A DNA stretch of 64,000 bases from Gemmatimonadaceae bacterium (GCA_036496605.1 DASXKV010000035.1:1-64000); one strand, 5' to 3'; counted from the first letter of the stretch, positions 27,136 to 35,641 are shown. Translations and numbers: made by a program. Notes: generated by a model from the letters alone, not told the origin.

Positions 27136-27163
27136 AAGCCCCCGCGCGTCAGCGCGGGGGCTT
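27136..27163 (-). terminator. Strong GC hairpin after tRNA-Ser(GCU)
   Basis: AAGCCCCCGCGC and GCGCGGGGGCTT (27136-27147 and 27152-27163) form a perfect 12-bp stem with a 4-nt loop directly downstream of the tRNA on the minus strand. No U-run follows, so termination or RNA processing signal are both possible. Confidence 0.65.
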
Positions 27164-27165
27164 CA

Positions 27166-27256
27166 CGGAGAGGGAGGGATTCGAACCCTCGATACAGGTT
27201 TAACCCCGTATAACGGTTTAGCAAACCGCCGCCTTCAGCCTCTCGGCCACCTCTCC
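27166..27256 (-). tRNA. tRNA-Ser (anticodon GCU)
   Basis: On the minus strand the acceptor arms GGAGAGG and CCTCTCC pair perfectly with discriminator G. The D-region GCCGAGAGGCTGAAGG, anticodon arm GGTTTGCTAAACC with anticodon GCT, a long variable arm (class II, as for serine) and T-arm GAGGGTTCGAATCCCTC are all present. The 3' CCA is not encoded. Confidence 0.95.
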
Positions 27257-27417
27257 CGTTCGTGATCTTTCAGTCACCGGGACCGCGCAATCTAATCCTT
27301 ATCACGAGGGCAGAGCAACGGTGAAGCGAAACCACGCGCCTCGGTTGTCCTTGCCGCGCAGACGTTTGCGAGGTCTCCAGTCGTTACGATTGGCCGGCGC
27401 GGTGAGTCCTGCTAGCG

Positions 27418-29277
27418 ATGATACGCGACCCCGTGGCCGATCTGCCTCCGCCCACGCTCGCGCCATTCGCATTGCCGAGCGAGGGGCGCGCGATTCCAAC
27501 GCTCGACGGCGCTCTCGCGGCGGCCCTCGAGCGCGTCACGGGCTTGGCGTCTACCGTGCTTCGCGTACCAACGGCGTTCGTCGCCCTGCTGGGAAGCGAT
27601 CGACGCTGCTTCGCCGGCGGACCCGCGATCCCGCGCTGGCTCTCCCACGATCCAGGCACGCTTTTCCGCTCGGGACTGTCCGGGCGCATTCTGATGTCCG
27701 AGAAGCCCACCGCGATTCGCGACGCGCGCGGCGACGAGTCGCCCGGCGTCGCCACTACCGCGCGCGACTTCGGCGTTGCGGGTTTTCTCGGAATGCGGCT
27801 CGTTTCGGCCGATGGTGAGGCGACCGCGATTTTCTGCGCGGTCGACGTCGAGCCTCGTGACTGGACCGCCGAAGAGATTCGACTCTTCCGAGAGATCGCT
27901 ATCTCCGCTCTCACGGAAATCGAGCTGCAGCGCCGGACAGCGGAGGCGGAGCGCATCGAACAGCAGCTGCGTCACGATGCGCTGCACGACCGTCTCACCG
28001 GACTTCCAAACCGCGCATTCTTCGTGGAGCGCGTCCGAATTGCCGTCGAGCGCGCGCGGCGCAATCTCGACGAGTGCTTCGGAGTCCTGTTCCTCGATCT
28101 CGACAACTTCAAGGCGATCAACGACAGCTTCGGCCACGTCGCCGGCGACGAGCTCCTGCTCGAAGTCTCCCGGCGCTTCACCGGTTGTCTGCGCTCGCTC
28201 GACATGATCGCGCGTCTCGGCGGCGATGAATTCGCACTGCTCCTCGAGAACATTCGTGAGCCGAGCGACGCGGCTCGCGTCGCCGAGCGCCTGCAGGCGT
28301 CACTGCATGCGCCGATCAAGGTCGGCGAAGACGAAGCCTATGCTTCGGTGAGCCTTGGTATAGCGGTACATAGCAACGCGGACGATCATCCCCAGCATCT
28401 GCTGCGCAGTGCCGATCTGGCGCTCTACCGCGCGAAAGAGCAGGGACGGGCGCGATTCCAGGTATTCGATCCGCGCATGCACGAAGAGGCGGTCCGGCGT
28501 CTTCGTCTCGAGACGGATCTCCGGCGCGCGCTCGAGCGGAATCAGTTTCGGCTGCACTATCAGCCCGTGGTTTCCCTGAAGAGTGGGCGCATCGTCGCGG
28601 TCGAAGCGCTACTCCGTTGGGAACACCCGGAACGAGGCCTCGTGCCGCCGGCGGAATTCGTACATGTCGCCGAGGAGACAGGACTCATCTCCGACGTCAG
28701 TCGCTGGGTGCTCGAGCAGGCATGCCGACAGTGCCAGATGTGGCGGCGTGAGCACGGCGACGATGCGCCCGAGTCGGTGTGGGTAAATGTCTCCGTTCGT
28801 CAGCTGGCGGAGGGTGGCCTCGCGCGGCAAGTGGAGGAGGTGCTCCAATCACTCCGCTTCGACCCGAAGCGATTGACGCTCGAAGTGACGGAGAATCTTC
28901 TCGTCGAGAACATCGACATGGCGCGACGAACGCTGGCCGAGCTCCAGGCGCTCGGCGTGCGCATCTTCATGGATGATTTCGGCAGCGGGCATTCGTCGTT
29001 AGGCTTTCTCGACCGCTTGGCAATCGACGGGATCAAGATCGACCGCGCGTTCATTGGCCATCTCGACGCGGGTGAACGCCCCCTGCAGCTCGTCAGAACC
29101 ATCATCGGTCTCGTGCGCGGTCTCGGTTTCACACCCATCGCCGAGGGCGTCGAAACCGAAGATCAATTGCGCTTGTTGCGCGACATGGGATGTGAGTTCG
29201 CACAGGGCTTTCATTTCTCGAAGGCCGTACCGCCTGAAGGAATCGCCAAGCTGCTCAAGGTGCGCGTGCGCTGGTAG
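27418..29277 (+). CDS. GAF-GGDEF-EAL cyclic-di-GMP signalling protein
   Basis: A 619-residue cytoplasmic protein. A GAF-like sensor occupies residues about 15-170 (STVLRVPTAFVALLGSDRRCF). The GGDEF domain (about 190-350) has an intact RLGGDEFAL active site with an RSLD inhibitory site five residues before it. The EAL domain (about 370-615) keeps AVEALLRW, NVSVRQL, DDFGSGHSSLGFL and AEGVETEDQ, so both diguanylate cyclase and phosphodiesterase motifs look functional. The following receiver protein, 12 nt downstream, is a likely signalling partner. ATG 27418 fits the conserved start. A conserved Leu-Gly in the EAL motif is encoded TTA-GGC within a CGTTAGGC word. Confidence 0.93.
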   Translation: MIRDPVADLPPPTLAPFALPSEGRAIPTLDGALAAALERVTGLASTVLRVPTAFVALLGSDRRCFAGGPAIPRWLSHDPGTLFRSGLSGRILMSEKPTAIRDARGDESPGVATTARDFGVAGFLGMRLVSADGEATAIFCAVDVEPRDWTAEEIRLFREIAISALTEIELQRRTAEAERIEQQLRHDALHDRLTGLPNRAFFVERVRIAVERARRNLDECFGVLFLDLDNFKAINDSFGHVAGDELLLEVSRRFTGCLRSLDMIARLGGDEFALLLENIREPSDAARVAERLQASLHAPIKVGEDEAYASVSLGIAVHSNADDHPQHLLRSADLALYRAKEQGRARFQVFDPRMHEEAVRRLRLETDLRRALERNQFRLHYQPVVSLKSGRIVAVEALLRWEHPERGLVPPAEFVHVAEETGLISDVSRWVLEQACRQCQMWRREHGDDAPESVWVNVSVRQLAEGGLARQVEEVLQSLRFDPKRLTLEVTENLLVENIDMARRTLAELQALGVRIFMDDFGSGHSSLGFLDRLAIDGIKIDRAFIGHLDAGERPLQLVRTIIGLVRGLGFTPIAEGVETEDQLRLLRDMGCEFAQGFHFSKAVPPEGIAKLLKVRVRW

Positions 29278-29289
29278 CGCAGACCGCCT

Positions 29290-29691
29290 ATGGCTGACGA
29301 ATCGAAGGGCCGAATCCTGATCGTGGACGATGATGACCAAGTGCGCTTGGGCCATCAGCGGCTGCTCGAGCGCGCGGGGTATGATGTCCGAACGTCACGC
29401 TCGCCGTTCGAGGGACTCGAGCTGGCGCGCGACTGGCCGCCGGATGTCGTCCTCCTCGATCTCGTGATGCCGACCGTCAGCGGCTTCGAAGCCGTCAAGG
29501 TGTTCCGGAAGAAGCCGACCACAAAGGACGCGCTCCTGGTCGCCTTCAGCGGCATGATCGCGGAAGAGGAAGTCGAGCGCTTCCGCCGTATTGGATTCGA
29601 CGAAGTGCTACCGAAGCCGGTACGCGCGGAGGATCTCGCGGCACGGATCGGCGGATTCATCGCCCGCCGCCGCATGAACACGAAAGCCTGA
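29290..29691 (+). CDS. Stand-alone receiver (CheY-like) protein
   Basis: A 133-residue response-regulator receiver with no output domain. Acidic pocket in LIVDDDDQVR, phospho-acceptor Asp57 in VVLLDLVMP, Ser in VAFSGM and the invariant Lys in EVLPKPVRAEDL. A C-terminal basic tail RRRMNTKA extends slightly past the fold. It probably transmits a phosphorylation signal to, or is controlled with, the GGDEF-EAL protein just upstream; no histidine kinase is nearby. Confidence 0.9.
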   Translation: MADESKGRILIVDDDDQVRLGHQRLLERAGYDVRTSRSPFEGLELARDWPPDVVLLDLVMPTVSGFEAVKVFRKKPTTKDALLVAFSGMIAEEEVERFRRIGFDEVLPKPVRAEDLAARIGGFIARRRMNTKA

Positions 29692-29705
29692 TCGCGGCGC
29701 GTCCC

Positions 29706-29735
29706 GCATGACGGCAGTTAAGTAACTGCTCATGC
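29706..29735. terminator. Hairpin between convergent receiver and stress-protein genes
   Basis: GCATGACGGCAGTTA (29706-29720) and TAACTGCTCATGC (29723-29735) form an imperfect inverted repeat in the gap between two convergent genes, overlapping the stop of the minus-strand gene. A bidirectional terminator is plausible; no long T-run is present. Confidence 0.4.
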
Positions 29736-30620
29736 TGCGCTCGTGCGCGTAGTCCACATGGCGGGCGGCACAAGCAGGATCGGCAACGCGATGCGCCGGG
29801 TGACGTCGCGCGATATCGAACCGATACGGCTCACGTCATCCAGGCCAACGCCACGCGTGCCGAGCACGACGATGTCGAACTCGTGATCTCTCGCGTAGCC
29901 AGCGACGGCGGCTGCGACATCGCGGCTTCTCACGACGGCGCTGTTGATGGCGACACCGGCCCATGTCCCGGCGTCTCTTCGAAGGCGACCCAACGTGTCG
30001 TCCAACGCATGGATCGGCGATGAGCCACCTGGATCGCTCGCCTGATCGACGTAGATCGCCGTCAGATTCACCGCTTCGGTCAGTGTTGTCCCCTCGGGTA
30101 CGACGGCTCCGCGGAGCGCCGATGCCCACGACAGCGCGACCGTCAGAGCGCCGCGCGAGTTGTCCGAGAGATCGACGGGAACGAGCACTCGCTCGAGCGG
30201 CAATCGCATCGGTCCCGAAAGGATCAGGCATGGAGCCCAAGAGCTCGTGACGATTTGCAGCGCAGTGTCACCCATCGGGCGATTGGCTTCGGCTCGGTCG
30301 CGATGGCGGCCGAGCACGATCACATCGGCACGGATCCAGTCTGCCAAGGAGTGAATCACACGCGCCGGCTCACCCACGCCGAGATGTACCGTGATCTCAT
30401 CGATGTGCAGTCCGGCGCGCTCTACGAGTCCACGAATGATGCGTTCCCGCTCGGCTCGCGGCGACTGGCTTCCGTTGCCGGCGCCGAAGGGCGCGCTATG
30501 GATGACGTGGAGCCTGGCATTCGCCGCGGCCGCGAGCTCGCCCGCGCCATGCAGGATGGTGATCGACTGCTCGTCTACGTCGATCGCGGCGAGCACGACT
30601 CTGAGGTGAAGCAACTGCAT
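29730..30620 (-). CDS. Tandem universal stress protein
   Basis: A 296-residue protein with two UspA domains. Domain one (about 7-137) has VVLAAIDVDEQS and ends ADVIVLGRHRDRAEANRPMGDTA. Domain two (about 142-290) has RVLVPVDLSDNSRGALTVAL and FDIVVLGTRGVGLDDVSRIGSISRDVTR, the second with the ATP-binding G-x2-G-x9-G-S pattern. USPs bind ATP or respond to starvation and oxidative stress. It stands alone, convergent with the receiver gene. The 220 bases upstream (30621-30842) show no further gene. Confidence 0.87.
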   Translation of the reverse strand: MQLLHLRVVLAAIDVDEQSITILHGAGELAAAANARLHVIHSAPFGAGNGSQSPRAERERIIRGLVERAGLHIDEITVHLGVGEPARVIHSLADWIRADVIVLGRHRDRAEANRPMGDTALQIVTSSWAPCLILSGPMRLPLERVLVPVDLSDNSRGALTVALSWASALRGAVVPEGTTLTEAVNLTAIYVDQASDPGGSSPIHALDDTLGRLRRDAGTWAGVAINSAVVRSRDVAAAVAGYARDHEFDIVVLGTRGVGLDDVSRIGSISRDVTRRIALPILLVPPAMWTTRTSAA

Positions 30621-30842
30621 GGCGTTGGCGGCGCGTACTGCTCGAGGCTGTGCCGATCGTGATACTGCTCGCGGGTGAGATTAGGGCAGTGCGTCGCCGA
30701 GCCACATGGGGCCTTGGTCCAAGCCGAACCGGTCCGCTCTCTATTCACTTTCGGAGCTGGATGGCAACTATGACAGAGAGTCGCTTCCGATTACGGCCTC
30801 GTTCGGCTAATCGTTACTCGCGTCCTCGGACCGGCCGTTGCT

Positions 30843-31067
30843 TCATGTCGCGACCCGGAAATGGGCTTCGAGCGTGTCCTCGAGGTCGAACGGCGACATC
30901 GTACCTTGAGCGATGTTGTTCCAGACGATCTCGCGACAGGGTGCGATGCGCTCCGCGGTTCCGCTGCGAAAGATCATCCGACCTACTGTCTGGCCGTCCA
31001 ATCCCGCTACCTCGAACGTGACGGTCCAGTGCCGGCGTTCCTCGTCGGTGTAGTTCTGCTTTGTCAT
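30843..31067 (-). CDS. Small hypothetical protein (74 residues)
   Basis: Starts ATG at 31067 after an AAGA-rich stretch and ends at 30843. The sequence is ordinary soluble protein: charged N-terminus DEERRHWTVTFEVAGLDGQTVGRMIF, then PCREIVWNNIAQG and acidic DLEDTLEAHF. No signal peptide, membrane segment or known motif. Amino-acid composition and the small-residue pattern look coding, but I do not recognise the family. Confidence 0.55.
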   Translation of the reverse strand: MTKQNYTDEERRHWTVTFEVAGLDGQTVGRMIFRSGTAERIAPCREIVWNNIAQGTMSPFDLEDTLEAHFRVAT

Positions 31068-31233
31068 GAGAAGAAAAGTAAAGTGGCGGCGCAGTGGATG
31101 CCCGCGCCGTCCTCTCCGCGTCGCGCGTTCGTGATTTCCGTCACGTTGCGCACCGTGTAAAAGATTCCTGAATGCGCTTGTTATTTCGCTTTTGTTGCGT
31201 ATGCTCGAACCCTAACGATGCGACGCAGCGACC

Positions 31234-31428
31234 GTGGAGTCCCGAACGCGAGTGGTTCACCTCGACGGCGAGCTTTGGACAGTCCACGAGCAGCTCGCGC
31301 CGCCGGACTGGGTGCCGACCCTTATGTTCAAGACGGATGTTCGGGCCCGGCGCGTCCGCGCATATCCCGACGCGTGGTACGAGCTCACTGAGCGCGAACT
31401 GACCGATCTCGCGTGGGGCCGCCGTTAG
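31234..31428 (+). CDS. Small protein with W-x-L-T-x-x-E-L C-terminus
   Basis: A 64-residue product starting GTG at 31234 and ending in a TAG that lies inside a CGTTAGGC word. It ends RRVRAYPDAWYELTERELTDL, a pattern strikingly similar to that of the truncated gene 16 nt downstream on the opposite strand (RRVRDYPANWREMTDQELSAL). I have seen comparable tiny proteins, typically 60-75 residues, in this bacterial group, without known function. A start upstream in another frame is not supported. Confidence 0.62.
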   Translation: MESRTRVVHLDGELWTVHEQLAPPDWVPTLMFKTDVRARRVRAYPDAWYELTERELTDLAWGRR

Positions 31429-31444
31429 GCAGGGAAGGTCTGCG

Positions 31445-31579
31445 CTAGCGCGACCGACTCAATGCGGAGAGCTCCTGGTCGGTCATTTCGCGCCAGTTGG
31501 CGGGATAGTCACGCACGCGGCGCGCGACCTTGTCGTATTCAAAGACGAGCGCGGGCCCAACGATCGCCTTCGGTATCAC
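31445..31579 (-). pseudogene. Truncated paralogue of the small protein at 31234
   Basis: The minus strand encodes 44 residues, ending with LVFEYDKVARRVRDYP and NWREMTDQELSAL. This is the C-terminal half of the family seen at 31234-31428, convergent with it and separated by 16 nt. Upstream, an in-frame TAG follows within seven codons of the only start (GTG 31579), and the usual N-terminal half is missing. The truncation lies about 50 bp from a decayed tRNA-Ser copy (31631-31665). It could alternatively be a genuine 44-residue protein. Confidence 0.55.
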
Positions 31580-31630
31580 CTCTCGCGCCGCGCACTACGC
31601 AGGCGTCAGACGTGGCGCAGCGCCACTTCC

Positions 31631-31665
31631 TGGCGTGAAGCGAGCGGAGGGCCGGGGCCTCGAAC
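31631..31665. repeat. Direct repeat copy A: decayed 3' end of tRNA-Ser(UGA)
   Basis: This 35-bp stretch matches 32409-32443 at 32 of 35 positions; that second copy is the T-arm/acceptor end of the intact tRNA-Ser(UGA) plus 14 bp of flank. Sequence beyond it (31666-31700) only vaguely resembles an anticodon arm, so this is not a functional tRNA. The two copies bound a 778-bp segment, as attachment sites or a tRNA duplication would. Confidence 0.7.
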
Positions 31666-31686
31666 TACTCGATTTCGCTTCGTGCT

Positions 31687-32064
31687 TCAAAAGCTGCTCA
31701 GGGCGGCGACGACAGCAACGGCTGCAGCGACGACGAGAGCCGCAAGGACGACGGCGGTAACTCCGCCGGCGGCGAGCGCAGTCCGTCCCGCGCTGACTTG
31801 TTGCCGCGCGACGCTATGGACGTCCCCCACCGCAAACGCGACGCGCTGGCCGGTCGAGCGGTTAAGGCCGACGATGCTATCGCCGACAACGTGCGGTGCT
31901 GTAATCTCGATGTCGGCGCCGGACGTCAGAGTCAGACGGACCGGCTTGGTCGAATCTGCCGCCGCTAATGCGACGGCGCTGGAGCTGGGGCCGGATTGCA
32001 CCTGCCATGTGTGGCACGCTGCCACCGTTAGGCACATCGAGGCGAAAAATGGGCGGAGGCGCAT
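31687..32064 (-). CDS. Small predicted lipoprotein with C-terminal membrane segment
   Basis: A 125-residue product from ATG 32064: signal peptide ending in lipobox LTVAAC, then VRLTLTSGADIEITAPHVVGDSIVGLNRSTG and FAVGDVHSVARQQ, a small beta-rich domain of the type seen in many unnamed lipoproteins here, and a C-terminal hydrophobic stretch (about 98-123). The upstream in-frame extension to 32277 is not protein-like and is rejected. It lies between the two tRNA-derived direct repeats. Confidence 0.68.
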   Translation of the reverse strand: MRLRPFFASMCLTVAACHTWQVQSGPSSSAVALAAADSTKPVRLTLTSGADIEITAPHVVGDSIVGLNRSTGQRVAFAVGDVHSVARQQVSAGRTALAAGGVTAVVLAALVVAAAVAVVAALSSF

Positions 32065-32408
32065 GGCGCCTAACATAGCGAGCTCGGGCTGTCCCGCTAG
32101 GGCGAGGCGGGTTTCGCGTTGCGGCTTCTGCGGCACCCAACCCTGGCCTGTGAAATTAGGGCGATTCGCGGAGAGGCCGGGATAGCTCTCGAGCGGTTGA
32201 CTCGCCGCCAAGGAATCATCAGCCATCTGCCTCGGTGACCGAACACGGAAAACTGCGGCACCAATGCAGGAAGCCACCTCGTTAGGCGCAATGAACCGAG
32301 ACAGCCCTCTCTCGAAGAATCATCACAGCGACCACGGGCCACGAAACGTGCTTCGCGTCGAGACCTCGCGGTCGATTCCCTCGGCCGGGGAAAAGCGCGT
32401 AAGTCGTT
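32065..32408. other. Region without a recognisable gene between lipoprotein and tRNA-Ser(UGA)
   Basis: About 340 bases, presumably holding the lipoprotein promoter on the minus strand. Two CCTAAC/GTTAGG words lie here (near 32072 and 32280). I see no conserved protein, RNA structure or repeat arm that I can support. Confidence 0.5.
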
Positions 32409-32443
32409 GTAGCGTAAAGCGAGCGGAGGGCCGGGGACTCGAA
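32409..32443. repeat. Direct repeat copy B, at the intact tRNA-Ser(UGA) 3' end
   Basis: Partner of 31631-31665. Bases 32423-32443 are the 3' end of the tRNA gene and 32409-32422 its downstream flank, so the repeat extends past the tRNA, arguing for a duplication or attachment site rather than chance similarity. Confidence 0.7.
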
Positions 32444-32506
32444 CCCCGAAGCGCTTGCGCGCGGCAGTTTTCAAGACTGCTGCCTTACCAATTAGGTCTA
32501 GCCCTC
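32423..32506 (-). tRNA. tRNA-Ser (anticodon UGA)
   Basis: Minus strand. Acceptor GGAGGGC (32506-32500) pairs with GCCCTCC near 32424-32430, discriminator G. Anticodon arm GCAGTCTTGAAAACTGC has anticodon TGA. A variable arm with CGCGCGCAAGCGC marks a class II tRNA. T-arm CGGGGTTCGAGTCCCCG. CCA not encoded. Confidence 0.92.
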
Positions 32507-32616
32507 CGGCCCGAAAGATCATTGTCCCCACCAGCCGGCGCAACGCCGAGCCCAGCGCTCACGCGGACGACTGTTCAGCCCTGCTACACTTCCTTCGGTA
32601 CTCGTCCGGAGCACTC

Positions 32617-34278
32617 GTGAGCGACATCCTCGGCATTCACCACGTTACCGCGATCGCCAGCGATCCGCAGCGCAACGTCGACTTCTATTCGGGGCTGCTC
32701 GGCCTGCGGCTCGTCAAGCGCACGGTCAATTTCGACGATCCGCAGACCTATCACCTCTACTACGGCGACGAAGTCGGTACGCCGGGCAGCATCATGACGT
32801 TCTTTCCCTGGCCCGGCGCGCGACGCGGCCGCATCGGCGCGGGACAGGTCGCGGTCACCTCCTTTTCGGTACTGCCCAGTGCAATTGGTTTCTGGGTCGA
32901 GCGACTCGTTAGGCATGGCGTCGCTCACAAGAGCCCGACGCGACGCGGCGACGGCGCCAACGTCGAACAGGTGATCTCACTGGCCGATCCGGACGGATTG
33001 CTGCTCGAGATCGTGGGTCATCCGGCAGCCGAGTCACGTCCCGCATGGGCCGACGCGCCGGGAATACCTCGCGAGCATGCGATCCATGGCTTTCACTCGG
33101 TCACGCTCTGGTTAGGCGATGCAACGCGCAGCGAGCGCGTTCTCGTCGACACGCTGGGCTTTCGCGCGGTGCGGGACGATGGATCGACGCGCCGCTTCGC
33201 GGCCGGTGACGGGGGACCTGGGGCCATCGTCGACGTGCGCACCGTCGGTGACTTCACTCGCGGGGCAGGAGGGGCCGGCACCGTGCACCACGTCGCGTTC
33301 CGCGTGCCTAACGACGAGACGCAGCTCACGGTCAGAAGCGTCGTGACCGATGCCGGCCTTCATCCAACGCCCGTCATCGACCGCAACTACTTCCACTCGG
33401 TCTACTTTCGCGAGCCAGGTGGGGTTCTGTTCGAGGTGGCGACCGATCCGCCGGGCTTCGCGATCGACGAGCCTGTCGAGCACCTTGGTGAGCAGCTCAA
33501 GTTGCCCGCTCAGTATGAGCCCCACCGCGCCGAGATCGAGGCGATCCTGCCGCCGATTCATCTCGCCGTATCGCCGGCCTCCGCGTCCCTGTTTGCGACG
33601 ACGACGGGCCCCGAGGACGTGAGCGGTGACGCGCTCGGATTCGTCCACCGGTACATTCCGCCTAACGCGGGCGCCGAACTGGCGGGCGGGACGACCCTCT
33701 TGCTCCTGCACGGGACCGGTGGTGACGAGGATGATCTGCTTCCGGTTGGCCGAGAGCTTCTTCCGGGTGCGGGCATGCTGAGTCCGCGAGGGAAGGTCCT
33801 CGAGCGTGGCGCGCCGCGCTTCTTCCGTCGGCTCGCCGAGGGCGTATTCGATCAGGAAGATCTCGCACACCGCACGCAGGAACTGGCTGAGTTCATCCAG
33901 GCGGCGGCACGCACGTATAACCTCGAGCGCGACGGCATCGTCGCGGTCGGCTTCTCGAATGGCGCGAACATCGCCGCGAGCCTGCTCCTGCGACACGCCG
34001 GGTTGCTGCGCGGTGCGGTGCTCTTCAGCCCGATGGTCCCATTCGAGCCAGCCGCGCTACCGCGCCTCGATGGAACGTCTGTCTTCATCGGCGCAGGACG
34101 TGCCGATCCGATCGCCCCGGCGGCGCAAGCCGAGCGTCTCGCGACGCTCTTGCGCGACGCGGGTGCCGACGTGACGTTGCACTGGGAGCCGGACGGACAC
34201 GCCTTGACGCGGCCCGAGCTCGCCGCCGCTCGCGATTGGATGGCGAGGTGCCTAACGGTGGCCGAAAGGCGCGACTGA
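32617..34278 (+). CDS. Fusion of MhqO-like ring-cleaving dioxygenase and MhqD-like hydrolase
   Basis: A 553-residue protein. Residues 1-300 contain two VOC modules (GIHHVTAIASDPQRNVDFY at the start; HAIHGFHSVTLWLGD near 148; TVHHVAFRVPNDE and GGVLFEVATDPPG), the layout of MhqO/LinE-type dioxygenases, with His/His/Glu metal ligands visible. Residues about 345-550 are an alpha/beta hydrolase of the carboxylesterase MhqD type: LLLLHGTGGDEDDLLP, nucleophile Ser around 446 in VGFSNGANIA, acid in GRADPIAPAAQ, His in PDGHALT. In Bacillus the two are separate genes in quinone and thiol-stress detoxification. GTG 32617 directly precedes the VOC start; TACACT near 32583 may be a -10 box. Confidence 0.87.
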   Translation: MSDILGIHHVTAIASDPQRNVDFYSGLLGLRLVKRTVNFDDPQTYHLYYGDEVGTPGSIMTFFPWPGARRGRIGAGQVAVTSFSVLPSAIGFWVERLVRHGVAHKSPTRRGDGANVEQVISLADPDGLLLEIVGHPAAESRPAWADAPGIPREHAIHGFHSVTLWLGDATRSERVLVDTLGFRAVRDDGSTRRFAAGDGGPGAIVDVRTVGDFTRGAGGAGTVHHVAFRVPNDETQLTVRSVVTDAGLHPTPVIDRNYFHSVYFREPGGVLFEVATDPPGFAIDEPVEHLGEQLKLPAQYEPHRAEIEAILPPIHLAVSPASASLFATTTGPEDVSGDALGFVHRYIPPNAGAELAGGTTLLLLHGTGGDEDDLLPVGRELLPGAGMLSPRGKVLERGAPRFFRRLAEGVFDQEDLAHRTQELAEFIQAAARTYNLERDGIVAVGFSNGANIAASLLLRHAGLLRGAVLFSPMVPFEPAALPRLDGTSVFIGAGRADPIAPAAQAERLATLLRDAGADVTLHWEPDGHALTRPELAAARDWMARCLTVAERRD

Positions 34279-34456
34279 CCAGAGACGCGACTGGCTAACG
34301 GGCCCTGCCAAGAACCCAGTTGTGCGATTTAGTGACGCAGTCGTCGGTTGCGCGGTCTCAAGGTAGCGCCGTTCGATGCTGTGCGGTCTCCTCCCCGGTT
34401 GCCTCGTCGTCGATGATCCCGTGGGGTATGTTCATGCTGGTGTGTCTCAATTCAGC

Positions 34457-35641
34457 ATGCCGCACACACTGACGCGATTGCTCCCGACGCCCATCCGTCG
34501 CATCGAGCCCGCGCTCCGCGCGAGCTGGCTTCGCCTTCTGCTGAGAGTTCTTGGCCGCGAGGGTGGCCCGCTTCCGGACTGGAGCCGTGGTCCCTACAAC
34601 CTGCTCTTCATTCGGCACGACAAGCTCGGCGACATGATCATGTGTTCTGGTGTGCTGCGGGAAATCGTCCGCGCGCATCCCGGCATCAGAATCGATGTGT
34701 TGACGACGCCCGCGAACGCTCCGGCACTCGAGCATCTTCCCTTTGTGCGCGACGTGATCCTGCACGAACGCGGAAAGGGTCAGAGCCTCCTGTCACTCGC
34801 GCGGCGCCTCGAGCAGAGCCGCTACGACGTGGTGATCGACGGACTCGTTTGGCGGCCGTCGGTGAGCTCGTACACGTCCAAGCTCATGCTGGCGTCGCGT
34901 GCTCGATGGCGCGTTGGGAGCGCCGGTCGGCCGAATGACTTCATGTACAACGTTCCGCTCACGCCGCCGGCCCATCGTTGGGCGGAGCACCACGTCGATC
35001 ATCTGGCGCGGCTTGCCAGTCCCTTCGGAATCGCGCGTGCGGTGGACTGTCGCCCGGAGATTGCGCTAACGGCCAGCGAGTGCGCCGCCGCCGAATGGCG
35101 ATGGGACGCGGTGCCGGGATCGGGTGCGCGCGTGCTTGTGAATCTGTCCGCGGGGAACGCCGAGCGCCGGTGGGGCGACGAGCAGTTCGCGCAGGCCCTC
35201 GCGCATCTTCGGCGCCGCGTGCCTAACGCGGCAATCGCCATCATCGCGCTGCCATCGGATCGCGCGAGCGCCGATCGTCTCGCATCGCTCGTGCACGGCG
35301 TCGCGATCACGCCGACGGTTCGCGAGCTGTTCGGGCTCGTGGCGAGTGCCGATCTCATCATCACGCCCGATACCGCGGTCTCTCATGTGGCGTCGGCGTT
35401 CGTCCGGCCCACTCTCACGCTGCTGCGCCGACGCGCCGAGTATCACATCTGGGTTCCATACCGGACGCCCGGCCGGAACGTGTTCGGCGACGAGGAAGCG
35501 ACGCTCGCCAACCTGCCGGTCGACCGCGTGATCGCGGGTCTCGACGAGCTCCTGGACGAGTGGCTTCCCGAGTATGCAGGCGACAGCACACGGGCGCGAC
35601 TTCGGCGACCGGCCGCGCGCAGCCTACTCGTTAGCCGTTAG
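34457..35641 (+). CDS. Glycosyltransferase family 9 (heptosyltransferase-like)
   Basis: A 394-residue GT-B enzyme of the ADP-heptose:LPS heptosyltransferase family, acting at the cytoplasmic face of the inner membrane on core-oligosaccharide acceptors. Motifs: NLLFIRHDKLGDMIMCSGVLRE (about 46-67), ARVLVNLSAGNAERRW, and the nucleotide-sugar site DLIITPDTAVSHVASAF. ATG 34457 is preferred; an upstream in-frame ATG at 34376 would add a non-conserved stretch. A gmhB-like heptose phosphatase gene at 48.0 kb supports heptose use. The 3' end overlaps the convergent anti-sigma gene by 18 nt. Confidence 0.87.
   Translation: MPHTLTRLLPTPIRRIEPALRASWLRLLLRVLGREGGPLPDWSRGPYNLLFIRHDKLGDMIMCSGVLREIVRAHPGIRIDVLTTPANAPALEHLPFVRDVILHERGKGQSLLSLARRLEQSRYDVVIDGLVWRPSVSSYTSKLMLASRARWRVGSAGRPNDFMYNVPLTPPAHRWAEHHVDHLARLASPFGIARAVDCRPEIALTASECAAAEWRWDAVPGSGARVLVNLSAGNAERRWGDEQFAQALAHLRRRVPNAAIAIIALPSDRASADRLASLVHGVAITPTVRELFGLVASADLIITPDTAVSHVASAFVRPTLTLLRRRAEYHIWVPYRTPGRNVFGDEEATLANLPVDRVIAGLDELLDEWLPEYAGDSTRARLRRPAARSLLVSR

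Noticed and set aside
31640-31720. A second tRNA-Ser gene
   Set aside because: Only the T-arm/acceptor 3' strand is present; the matching 5' acceptor strand and a proper anticodon arm are missing.
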